From assembly GCA_027365715.1 (NCBI GenBank), contig DAHXLZ010000156.1:1-11116 (forward strand): 11,116 bases of DNA, in the 5' to 3' direction. The translations under genes and the position numbers were made by a program. Positions 1 through 6,297 of the stretch are shown here, piece after piece (positions within the stretch are counted from its first letter, which is position 1; every line of letters begins with the position of its first letter). Below the pieces are notes generated by a model. The model did no database searches. It had not been told where the DNA came from and saw nothing but the letters and a program-made list of their open reading frames with translations. This DNA is from Methanomassiliicoccales archaeon. Its GTDB lineage: Archaea > Thermoplasmatota > Thermoplasmata > Sysuiplasmatales > Sysuiplasmataceae.

Positions 1-1
1 C

Positions 2-737
2 ACAGTGTCGAGGATGGCGAAGGAACTGGATGTTGCCGTTCACCAGTTCCTTGACAGGCCAATCGATGATGAGATTGCATTCCTCATCGTCGATGCCTCA
101 TATTTCAAGGTGAGGGACGGCGCAAGATATGTGTCGAAGGCACTGTTTGTTGTTGCCGGAATCAGAGCAGACGGCTGCAGGGAGATACTCGGTGCAAAGA
201 TTGCGGACGGCGAAGACGGGCTGCTCTGGGAAGGTTACTTCGACGAACTGAAGACAAGAGGCCTTCACGGCGTGAGGATGGTCATATCCGACGGACACAA
301 GGGCATAATACAGGCAGTACAGCACTCGTTCACGGGAGCTGTGCCAGGTGCATTTCATGAGGAACATTCTGAAGACTATGGCAAAGAAGCACTGGCCTGA
401 AGTGTCATTTGAGATGAAGGCTGCAATGAACAATCCCGATTCCATTCCTGCATTCAGGGAGAGGCTTCTCTCCCTGGGTCTGGAGAAGTCGGCCGACATG
501 CTCGACCGCTACCATGACTCGCTATTCAACTACACAGCCTTTCCAAGGCAGTACTGGAGGCGATTGCGCACCACCAATATGCTCGAACGCATTAACCTGG
601 AGCTGAAGAGAAGGACTCGGAAAGTCGGTGCCTTTCCGGGTGAGCAGTCGCTGCTGCGACTGACGGTGTCCATATTGATGGACATAAAGGAGGAGTGGGT
701 GACAGGCAGAAAATATCTTAGTCTGGAAGACAGTTGA
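2..737 (+). pseudogene. IS256-family (mutator-type) transposase, 5'-truncated and frameshifted
   Basis: This is the C-terminal part of a DDE transposase of the IS256 family, which moves an insertion sequence by cut-and-paste or copy-out. The reading frame is already open at the left edge (TVSRMAKELD), so the start lies outside the window. The first part carries the first catalytic Asp in LIVDASYFKVR and the second in VISDGHKG. Near 340 the frame breaks: the next frame resumes with CQVHFMRN, the usual continuation after GA..W in this family, so roughly 11 nt seem to be missing. The second part carries the catalytic Glu in NMLERIN and the family signature RRTRKVGAFP, and stops at 735-737. All three catalytic residues survive, but on two frames. 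A single active product is unlikely, because this family is not known to use programmed frameshifting. I cannot fix the right end of the element; a terminal repeat may lie within about 100 nt after the stop. Confidence 0.9.
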
Positions 738-1158
738 GGTGGACAGAGTAAAAGTACAGGATCAGGAAATTACAGCAGAATCGGTACATTGTCAACTAAT
801 TCTCACCCGCTTTGCTTCCCAGAGCTAATTTTCTTCGATCCATTAGCTCACAAGTTTTTTTGTATATTATTTTATATAATGAGCTAAGTATGTACACCTA
901 CGCTGCATGCATATCACAACAGGGTTTCTTTTATCAGGTTGGCAGCTTCATGAAACTTTGTTACTGGTGGAGCGCCGTAGTTATGCTATATTTTAACAAT
1001 AGATATGTTTAATTATCAAAATTGATAATACACTAAATGAAATTGCCAGTGTATGCTTCAGGGTCAGAAGGGAGGCCGTCTTTGTCTCAGCATTTGATCT
1101 GTTGCATCAAAGCGATGGCACATTTCAGTAATTTGGGGAAAGTTGAAGGTGAGCTGTA
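738..1158. other. AT-rich intergenic region between IS remnant and regulator gene
   Basis: About 420 bp without a supportable gene. A 66-codon frame at 812-1012 has no ribosome binding site and an amino-acid content typical of AT-rich noise. The stretch holds a 7-bp inverted repeat (AGCTAAT 823-829, ATTAGCT 842-848) followed by seven T at 855-861, which could end transcription coming from the transposase. A third AGCTAA copy lies at 882. A very AT-rich tract at 861-880 and a TATA-like box plus dyad near 986-1029 belong to the control region of the next gene. The far end of the insertion sequence is probably here, but no matching terminal repeat can be shown because its left end is missing. 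Confidence 0.6.
986..1029 (+). promoter_or_regulatory. TATA-like box followed by 8+8-bp dyad, candidate promoter/operator
   Basis: CTATATTTT at 986-994 is a plausible archaeal TATA box. About 25 nt downstream, where transcription would begin, sits ATTATCAA-AA-TTGATAAT (1012-1029), a perfect 8-bp inverted repeat with a 2-nt centre. A dyad over the start site is the classic position for repression, and the gene downstream encodes a winged-helix DNA-binding protein, so autoregulation is a natural guess. The leader to the TTG start at 1159 would be about 140 nt, which is long. The half-site TTGATAAT recurs at 1461-1468, before the DUF5305 gene. Confidence 0.45.
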
Positions 1159-1419
1159 TTGGCTAGAAGGAATGAGATAGAAATAATGAGGGAGGTTCTC
1201 TCTCTTGCAAAGAGCGCTGGAGTGACAAAAACGCAAATTGTTTACAGGTGCAATCTTAACTTTGCCTATGCGCAGAAGTTGATAGACAAACTTGCGTCAG
1301 ATAGATTACTCTCCCAGTCGGAGGATTCCGGGAAGAGGACCTATTTCACAACAAGCAAGGGTATCGATTTTCTGTATGAGATAGACAGAATGTTTGCAAT
1401 AAGACAGGAGAGACATTAA
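1159..1419 (+). CDS. Small archaeal winged-helix transcriptional regulator (ArnR1/HTH_45-like)
   Basis: An 86-residue single-domain DNA-binding protein. Residues 5-20 form the first helix, the segment TKTQIVYRCNLNF (about 24-36) looks like the helix-turn-helix entry, followed by a recognition helix AYAQKLIDKL. GKRTYFTTSKGIDFL (about 59-73) is the beta wing running into the last helix. This pattern (K-T-x-I-x-Y-x-x-N-L-x-F, then Y-x-T-T-x-K-G-x-x-F-L) matches the archaeal HTH_45/ArnR1-like family as I know it. The start is TTG at 1159, chosen because GGTGA at 1148-1152 sits 6 nt upstream and no better start precedes the conserved region. No ligand or sensor domain is present. Lying just upstream of the DUF5305, peptidase and pilin genes, it may regulate that cluster or itself; the target is inference. 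Confidence 0.85.
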   Translation: MARRNEIEIMREVLSLAKSAGVTKTQIVYRCNLNFAYAQKLIDKLASDRLLSQSEDSGKRTYFTTSKGIDFLYEIDRMFAIRQERH

Positions 1420-1460
1420 GAAATATCTCTGTTGCTCTTGAGAAAATGATGGTGGACCCG

Positions 1461-1468
1461 TTGATAAT
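1461..1468 (+). promoter_or_regulatory. Half-site TTGATAAT upstream of DUF5305 gene
   Basis: An exact copy of one arm of the 1012-1029 dyad, about 110 nt upstream of the start at 1579. It may be a second binding site for the same regulator. A single 8-mer can recur by chance in AT-rich DNA, so this is weak by itself. Confidence 0.25.
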
Positions 1469-1578
1469 AATGGAATATGGTTCTGCAAACGGAAGATGCA
1501 GCAGGAGCCGAAGTGTAACTGGAGGACAGACCGCAAAATCATTTTTGGGGCATATTGCTTCGCAGATCTGGTGTTGTG

Positions 1579-2640
1579 ATGTCGGTTGAGAGAGTCAGGA
1601 GGCGCAAAATACTGATTTTTGTGCTTGCAATAGCTATGGTTTCATCTGTCATTATAGCATATTCATCGGACTTAATAGCTTCATCTACAAGAACGAGCGA
1701 GGTTACTGGCAATAAGTTTACAGCCGAATCGTATGCAGGTCTAGACCTGAATGCAACACTGCTTAACAACTCCCTGTACGGTGAAAATCTAATTGCCAAT
1801 CCAGGGATAATATTCAAAAACATTACCAGCCAGATCAACATTTCTGCTTACTTCGGCTATGTTGCCGGCGATGCGGTCAACGTCTTCAGCCAGATTGAAA
1901 TTCGCCAGATACTGTATTCATCCACCACCCCCCCGTACACCAAACTGTTGAATGCCACGACTGTATCATACACCCTCAGCGGTGCACAGGCCTTTGTCCA
2001 CATACCCATCCGGGTGAATATCACCAAGGTACTCCTTTATGCAGAACAGGTTGACAGGCAACTGAACATACGCTTTGCGGAACCTAGTCTGATCGTGAAC
2101 ATAACAGGCATATCGGAGATTGGAAATACAGTGAGTGATTTGAACGCATCGCTGAATATGTCTTTCAATTACGACAATGAACAGGCGCTGTACTACGGGC
2201 AGCTGACAAATTACACATACATATCCAATGGAGGGAATCATTACTGGCATTCATCAGTCACGGTCAATGATGACTCTGTAATCCAGCTGCCCAATTACAG
2301 AACCGATTTCTATTTCATCTCTGCTGCTTCCGCTGTGCTGTTTGTTGCTCTGCTTTCGTTGATGACTTATCTCCTCCTTCCTCCAAAGAAGGACAAACTT
2401 ACAAAGTTCAAAGCCGAAAACAAGGAGGACATAATCAGGATAAGTTCACCGCCTGTGATATCCGATGAGGATTTTCTCCTGGACTCACTTGAAGAACTTC
2501 ACAGAATAGCTCTTATTTCAGGGAGCCCCATAATGCTGTACGAAGCAAACGGCCTGAGTATGCTCTATCTCAAAACACCACAAGCAACGTACTACATGAA
2601 ATACAGGACGCCGATGAGTAAGGGACAGATGAAATCATGA
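1579..2640 (+). CDS. DUF5305-type bitopic membrane protein
   Basis: A 353-residue protein counted from the ATG at 1579; an in-frame TTG at 1555 would add 8 residues, but the ATG has GGTG at 1570-1573 close upstream and gives a standard basic n-region (RVRRRK). Order: membrane segment about 11-29; extracytoplasmic beta-rich domain about 30-243 with many N-x-S/T sequons; second membrane segment about 244-267 (YFISAASAVLFVALL); basic stop-transfer PPKKDK; cytoplasmic tail to 353. The tail ends with a small motif, SLEELHRIALISGSPIMLYE followed by a Y-rich strand, resembling the C-terminus of archaeal DUF5305 proteins that I recall. Those proteins are often found beside a SipW-like signal peptidase and TasA/camelysin-like secreted proteins, as here. 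Function is unknown; a role as membrane scaffold or assembly factor for the secreted subunits is inference. It points toward, and converges on, the peptidase operon. Confidence 0.7.
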   Translation: MSVERVRRRKILIFVLAIAMVSSVIIAYSSDLIASSTRTSEVTGNKFTAESYAGLDLNATLLNNSLYGENLIANPGIIFKNITSQINISAYFGYVAGDAVNVFSQIEIRQILYSSTTPPYTKLLNATTVSYTLSGAQAFVHIPIRVNITKVLLYAEQVDRQLNIRFAEPSLIVNITGISEIGNTVSDLNASLNMSFNYDNEQALYYGQLTNYTYISNGGNHYWHSSVTVNDDSVIQLPNYRTDFYFISAASAVLFVALLSLMTYLLLPPKKDKLTKFKAENKEDIIRISSPPVISDEDFLLDSLEELHRIALISGSPIMLYEANGLSMLYLKTPQATYYMKYRTPMSKGQMKS

Positions 2641-2717
2641 TCTAGGATGCGCGTTCTTTTCACTGACCGGAGGAATTGATCCTGAAATGCGCAAATCGAT
2701 TATCCGGTTGCCAGATT

Positions 2718-3272
2718 CTATGCAGTGACATGACTCCTGGACTTTTCATTCAATACATTCATTGCATCCCTGATATTTGAACGCGCATACACAAAGGTAG
2801 ACATCAGAGGATACCAGAATATCGTATTCAGAAGGAGCACCGCAAGGAGACCGTCCAGAAGGTAGGAGAACATAAAACTGCCGTATATCAATGCAAGATT
2901 GAGTAATGAGAGAGCAGCGCATTGCAGTTCAGCGGACCTGAGATCTCTCCCGAGACCTTTCAGAACGTAAGGCAGCCTGAACCGCTCGTACAGTTTCTCT
3001 ATCTCCTCAGTAATGCCTGTATAGCTCTCTGTAAACTGGGAAACTGAAACAGCTTCAATCGATGATTGTGCCTTGTCCATAAGCTGTCTGACAAATAATG
3101 ATGATTCGCCCTTGCTGTAGAAGTCAAGCAGATCCTTGAATTTAAGGAGAAGAACAAGATTTATATCCACGGTGCTGACCTGCCTCCTCTCTCTGAGAAA
3201 CAGGATCAGGAGGACAAGATCCGTCACAAGGTATGTCAGGCCAAGAGCCAGCGGTATTATCGTAGGTATCAT
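2718..3272 (-). CDS. Small membrane protein, unrecognised, co-transcribed with signal peptidase
   Basis: 184 residues. I do not recognise a family. One membrane segment lies near the N-terminus (about 4-26, PLALGLTYLVTDLVLLILFL), followed by a charged, helical cytoplasmic stretch of about 90 residues (RERRQ... to GRDLRSAE), then two closely spaced hydrophobic segments (about 118-138 and 142-163) and a short charged tail. The start codon overlaps the stop of the upstream signal peptidase gene in an ATGA (3272-3269), which implies translational coupling and a joint role. No strong ribosome binding site is needed or seen. It could be an accessory subunit or stability factor of the peptidase, but nothing in the sequence shows a catalytic motif. 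Confidence 0.75.
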   Translation of the reverse strand: MIPTIIPLALGLTYLVTDLVLLILFLRERRQVSTVDINLVLLLKFKDLLDFYSKGESSLFVRQLMDKAQSSIEAVSVSQFTESYTGITEEIEKLYERFRLPYVLKGLGRDLRSAELQCAALSLLNLALIYGSFMFSYLLDGLLAVLLLNTIFWYPLMSTFVYARSNIRDAMNVLNEKSRSHVTA

Positions 3273-4483
3273 TTTATCTTCACTATTACCGGGAGGAGCA
3301 TCAGAGGAAGTATCACATACAGATACAGCAAAAGATATCCCAGATACGGTATTGCCAGTATGACCATCCCATGAACATCGTACGCAGGCACAGGTTCCGG
3401 GTCCTTTACCGCATTCGCAATACCTTTTGTTATAAAAAACGTTGTACCGTTCGCGGCGGTTATTCCTATCACCTCATGCGCGACATTGATTGATCTGTCC
3501 CATGGCGCGGTGAAGACTATTATGTCCCCGACGCGTATTTGACTTGGACTGATCCCGTGGATGATGAGCAACGAGTCCGGCTTGATCACCGGATACATGC
3601 TGCCGGTAGGATCTGCGTAAAAGGGGTGAGCCGTACCCGTGACTGCCGGAAATACTACAAGTATCATCACAGCGAAGAGTACGACGCCGATTATTGTCGC
3701 ACTTTCAGCTCTGCTCCTGCCCCTCTTCGATGGAATCCCCACATGGCGGTCAGAAAAGATCTTCCTTGAATAGCTGTTATCGCGCATGACTATTTCGGCC
3801 ACAAAGAAAATTACTCCGAGGACTATGAAATTCCAGAAAATGATCAGGAATGAGTCAACCCGTGTCGCAACTGTAATCACACCTGACAACATGTAAAAGA
3901 GGTAGAACACAATACCCGTAATATTGTTCAATCTGCTCTTCAAATACAATACAGCAAGAAGAACTGTGAGTATCACATCATCCATTCCCGAAAAGACGAA
4001 TGATATTATAACCTGGAGATTGCCTGACATCAAGGAAAGGAATACATTTATCTTGAAGTCAATAAATATCAGCAGCAGCGCATAGGGAAGAAATGAACGC
4101 AGTCTTCCCGATTTGACAAGCGGTTTCATATTCAGGTTGAAAAGCAAAGATTGTATTATCATACCAAAAAGAAGAAACTGAATGATCAGGATTGCGAATC
4201 CTGTGCCAAGATCAGCGTTGATTTGCGAATGCAGTATGAGAAAGGGCTCATACAGCATCAACAGAAATAACGCTCCGAGAGAAATACCCCTGAAGAAATC
4301 GCTGTTGAATTTCAGATAGAGAAAGTTGCTCCCCATCGTGAAAAACAAAAACATAATCACTGCAAGATATGTGAATATGGGAGCCATCACTGCAATCCAC
4401 ACGGGCGCCTTCGCGGTCAGAAGCGGACTCAGGAAAAGGACGAGGGATGCAACGCTTGTGACGGCAAACCGTTTCCTCTGCAT
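3269..4483 (-). CDS. SipW/Sec11-like signal peptidase I with polytopic N-terminal extension
   Basis: 404 residues. The C-terminal third is an archaeal/ER-type signal peptidase I (S26B) that removes signal peptides on the outer face of the membrane. Membrane segment about 262-282 is followed by the nucleophile Ser295 in DPTGSMYPVIKP, a VGDIIVF strand (318-324), His336 in VAHEVIGI as general base, and the block KGIANAVKDPEPV (353-365). In that block the usual G-D-A-N aspartate is Ile355, while Asp361 remains; from memory, work on the Methanococcus voltae enzyme found only the second of these two aspartates essential. One or two hydrophobic segments close the protein (about 373-400). Unusually, about eight membrane segments occupy residues 1-235, whereas most archaeal homologues are near 200 residues with one or two. 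Start ATG at 4483 has no ribosome binding site but a TATA-like box 24-30 nt upstream, so the transcript is probably leaderless. Divergent from, and probably dedicated to, the two TasA-like proteins. Confidence 0.9.
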   Translation of the reverse strand: MQRKRFAVTSVASLVLFLSPLLTAKAPVWIAVMAPIFTYLAVIMFLFFTMGSNFLYLKFNSDFFRGISLGALFLLMLYEPFLILHSQINADLGTGFAILIIQFLLFGMIIQSLLFNLNMKPLVKSGRLRSFLPYALLLIFIDFKINVFLSLMSGNLQVIISFVFSGMDDVILTVLLAVLYLKSRLNNITGIVFYLFYMLSGVITVATRVDSFLIIFWNFIVLGVIFFVAEIVMRDNSYSRKIFSDRHVGIPSKRGRSRAESATIIGVVLFAVMILVVFPAVTGTAHPFYADPTGSMYPVIKPDSLLIIHGISPSQIRVGDIIVFTAPWDRSINVAHEVIGITAANGTTFFITKGIANAVKDPEPVPAYDVHGMVILAIPYLGYLLLYLYVILPLMLLPVIVKIK

Positions 4484-4506
4484 CTTCGGAGTGTATCCGC
4501 AAGGAA

Positions 4507-4513
4507 CTATATG
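4507..4513 (-). promoter_or_regulatory. TATA-like box for leaderless signal peptidase transcript
   Basis: On the minus strand CATATAG lies 24-30 nt upstream of the ATG at 4483, which places transcription start at or within a few bases of the start codon. The absence of any GGAGG or GGTG before that ATG fits leaderless translation, common in several archaeal groups. Confidence 0.5.
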
Positions 4514-4515
4514 TA

Positions 4516-4537
4516 ACGATTCAGGGACGATTCAGGG
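4516..4537. repeat. Tandem 11-bp direct repeat in divergent promoter region
   Basis: ACGATTCAGGG occurs twice back to back (4516-4526, 4527-4537) immediately upstream of the minus-strand TATA-like box of the peptidase gene and between the two divergent promoters. Position and exact repetition suggest a regulator or TFB-recognition site; a simple duplication is the alternative. Confidence 0.6.
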
Positions 4538-4581
4538 AAAGGTGCTCCTAAGCAATGATTAGTAACAGACATTAGTCCCCA

Positions 4582-4589
4582 TTAATAAG
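4582..4589 (+). promoter_or_regulatory. Candidate TATA box for first TasA-like gene
   Basis: TTAATAAG lies about 46-53 nt upstream of the ATG at 4635, predicting a start site near 4608-4612 and a leader of about 25 nt that contains the strong ribosome binding site. No better AT-rich element is seen in the intergenic region on this strand. Confidence 0.4.
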
Positions 4590-4622
4590 GATAGCATTCA
4601 TGCTTCTCTACATCGTCAGGGA

Positions 4623-4630
4623 GGAGGTGA
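4623..4630 (+). promoter_or_regulatory. Perfect Shine-Dalgarno GGAGGTGA
   Basis: GGAGGTGA, a full match to the archaeal 16S 3' end, precedes the ATG at 4635 by 4 nt. No other gene in this window has such a match, as expected of an abundant structural protein. Confidence 0.8.
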
Positions 4631-4634
4631 ATAA

Positions 4635-5300
4635 ATGAATAAGAAAATTCTGGCTCTCGCAATGGTTCCCCTGCTTATTGGATTGTCGGGAGCAATGGCC
4701 TTTTCTCAGTTCACTGGGACAGACGTTAAGACTATAAATGCTAGCGCCGGAACGTTCAGCATGACAGAAAGTGCGGCAGTAGCGGGTTACTACGCCTCTT
4801 CTCCATCGCAACTCTCAGTTGTAGGTTCAGTGGAATCTGGACATTCGGCGGTAACATGGACGCCCTCTTCTACAAGTAACGAACTGGGTACGGTTTCGCT
4901 TTCTGAGGGACAGTCCTCAATGACATATACAATCACCATTTCGAATATCGCGCCCAGCGAGTGGGTCAACATCACCTTCACTCTAGTGAACACAGGTAGC
5001 CTCAGCGTGACTCTGAGTCCGGGTACGCCGACGACCGGTGTTTCGCCCACAAGCTTGGGACCAGCAACTGTTGCCCCTGCAAGCGACTTTATGACCAGCG
5101 GTACAGCTCTACCATCAAGCGTAAGTGGATGGGCCTATAGCACTTATGGAGAAACAGCACTAAGCGGTCTTACACTCACACCCACAGGGGCGAGCAACAC
5201 TGCAATGTTCAGCGTCGGTATTGGACTGGGTACGGCAAACAACAATTTCGAAGGCTCAAGCTTCACATTCAGTATCAACATCAGTCTCTCTGCTGAGTGA
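4635..5300 (+). CDS. Secreted TasA/camelysin/AbpA-like protein, candidate major fibre subunit
   Basis: 221 residues. Signal peptide 1-22 (NKK, hydrophobic core, GAMA) with likely cleavage before Phe23. The mature start, AFSQFTGTDVKTINASAGTF, follows the pattern of the TasA/camelysin family (A-[FY]-F/S-x-x-x, then a T-F-x-A-G-T-L/F strand). After a variable stretch comes ITISNIAPSEWVNITFTLVN (101-120), the family's central N-x-x-P-G-x-x-x-x strand region, then NTGSLSV. The C-terminus is a beta strand pair (MFSVGIGLG; FTFSINISLS). No cysteine, few charged residues, Ser/Thr/Gly-rich, several N-x-S/T sequons: all suited to an acidic exterior. TasA forms Bacillus biofilm fibres after SipW cleavage; AbpA forms Pyrobaculum bundling pili by donor-strand exchange using the N-terminal segment. 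A similar fibre is inferred here. The neighbouring divergent signal peptidase is the likely processing enzyme. Strong ribosome binding site suggests the major subunit. Confidence 0.75.
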   Translation: MNKKILALAMVPLLIGLSGAMAFSQFTGTDVKTINASAGTFSMTESAAVAGYYASSPSQLSVVGSVESGHSAVTWTPSSTSNELGTVSLSEGQSSMTYTITISNIAPSEWVNITFTLVNTGSLSVTLSPGTPTTGVSPTSLGPATVAPASDFMTSGTALPSSVSGWAYSTYGETALSGLTLTPTGASNTAMFSVGIGLGTANNNFEGSSFTFSINISLSAE

Positions 5301-5303
5301 ATG

Positions 5304-5351
5304 ACCGGGTAAAATTGTTGGCATGAAATGGAAACCTTTTACCGGTAATTT
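5304..5351 (+). terminator. Hairpin plus T-tract after first TasA-like gene
   Basis: ACCGGGTAAAA (5304-5314) pairs with TTTTACCGGT (5337-5346), a 10-bp stem with one bulged G and a loop of about 22 nt, followed at once by AATTTTT. It starts 4 nt after the stop codon. This looks like a terminator or 3'-end stabiliser that separates the first pilin-like gene from the second, so the two can be expressed at different levels. Confidence 0.6.
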
Positions 5352-5488
5352 TTCTCGGAAACATATTTTCATTTCTTGTGGAATTTTATGTGCTGAGTCA
5401 TACAACTGCAATCTGCGTTTACAGAGATTTGCTTCTTCATCTTGACTTTCGATAGTGATGTCTGTTCCTTACCATTTATTATCATCAC

Positions 5489-5515
5489 TTTAAAACAGGG
5501 GTCAGGTATATTATA
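5489..5515 (+). promoter_or_regulatory. Candidate promoter of second TasA-like gene
   Basis: Two TATA-like elements lie before the GTG at 5528: TTTAAAA (5489-5495) and TATATTATA (5507-5515). The first predicts a start near 5515-5520 with a very short leader that includes AGGAAAG; the second would start at or after the GTG. Directly upstream, ATTATCA at 5478-5484 matches seven of eight bases of the dyad arm at 1012-1019. Confidence 0.4.
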
Positions 5516-5527
5516 CTCACAGGAAAG

Positions 5528-6172
5528 GTGGTTGGCGCGGGCTTATCAAAACTGGTTTCAATAGGTGTTGTCCTGTTGATGGTAGGGACCACCGGTGCAA
5601 TGGCATTTTCACAATTCACTGGTTCTGACACCAAGATAATAAATTCCACCGCCGGTTTCATCCTGTACAAGGAGAACGGTCACCTCATAGAGATGAACCA
5701 GTCCAAATATGGGACGATGACTGTTACAGGTCCTAACGGTGTCGTGCATACTGCAAACGGCCAGCCTCCGCCGACTGATGGTAAACTTGGCTCGATAACC
5801 TCCGTCTCAGGCGACATCACCTATGTCGTCACTGTCGACAATATTGCCCCCGGTAACTGGATCGAGATACTTTTCAACATAACCAACCTCGGAACCGTTT
5901 CGATTTTGCCGAGCTTTTCAGGATACTCAGTCTCCCCACAGGGCACCACGATCACGCAGCTTCCAAAACAGTCCTTCAGCCCCAACGGGGTGTTTACAGA
6001 GGGGGGTGGATGGGTTTTTAGCACAACAAGCATAGTTCCGATAAGCACCCATTCGGTGCATAAGGTATCCTCTTTCTTCCTCTACTTCGGACTGGCCAGC
6101 AACACAGAGACATCATTTACGGAAACATCCATAACGTTTACACTTACAATCGATATCACTTCAGTTCCGTAG
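5528..6172 (+). CDS. Second secreted TasA/AbpA-like protein, candidate minor subunit
   Basis: 214 residues, paralogue of the preceding protein. Signal peptide 1-26 ending GAMA, then the shared mature N-terminus AFSQFTGSDTKIINSTAGF. The middle motif VDNIAPGNWIEILFNITN (103-120) and the following NLGTVSILP align with NIAPSEWVNITFTLVN and NTGSLSV of the first protein; the C-terminal strands (FFLYFGLAS; ITFTLTIDI) also correspond. The remainder is diverged, with an inserted loop KYGTMTVTGPNGVVHTANGQ (60-79). No cysteine. The start is GTG at 5528 with only AGGAAAG directly before it, much weaker than the perfect site of the first gene, and its own promoter lies after a terminator. This fits a lower-abundance tip, anchor or adaptor subunit, comparable in role to TapA beside TasA; that assignment is inference. 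Confidence 0.75.
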   Translation: MVGAGLSKLVSIGVVLLMVGTTGAMAFSQFTGSDTKIINSTAGFILYKENGHLIEMNQSKYGTMTVTGPNGVVHTANGQPPPTDGKLGSITSVSGDITYVVTVDNIAPGNWIEILFNITNLGTVSILPSFSGYSVSPQGTTITQLPKQSFSPNGVFTEGGGWVFSTTSIVPISTHSVHKVSSFFLYFGLASNTETSFTETSITFTLTIDITSVP

Positions 6173-6297
6173 AACAGATTATTTCTCTGTCGGCAGAAAG
6201 GGCAATGGAGACGTTCAGCAACACTGTCGTATAAGCGTTGTGCCGAAACTGATCATCTCCGGCTCCTCCCTTTCACTTATGTTTTTCCGTTACAGCT

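Noticed and set aside
2..737. Programmed ribosomal frameshift in the transposase
   Set aside because: No slippery heptamer is seen at the junction, the IS256 family normally uses one frame, and family residues appear to be deleted.
812..1012. 66-codon open frame in the intergenic region
   Set aside because: No ribosome binding site, AT-driven composition, overlaps the TATA-like element of the next gene; no family resemblance.
2665..2725. GGAGG followed by a short frame starting ATG near 2684
   Set aside because: Only about 13 codons before a stop, between convergent genes; no reason to call a peptide.
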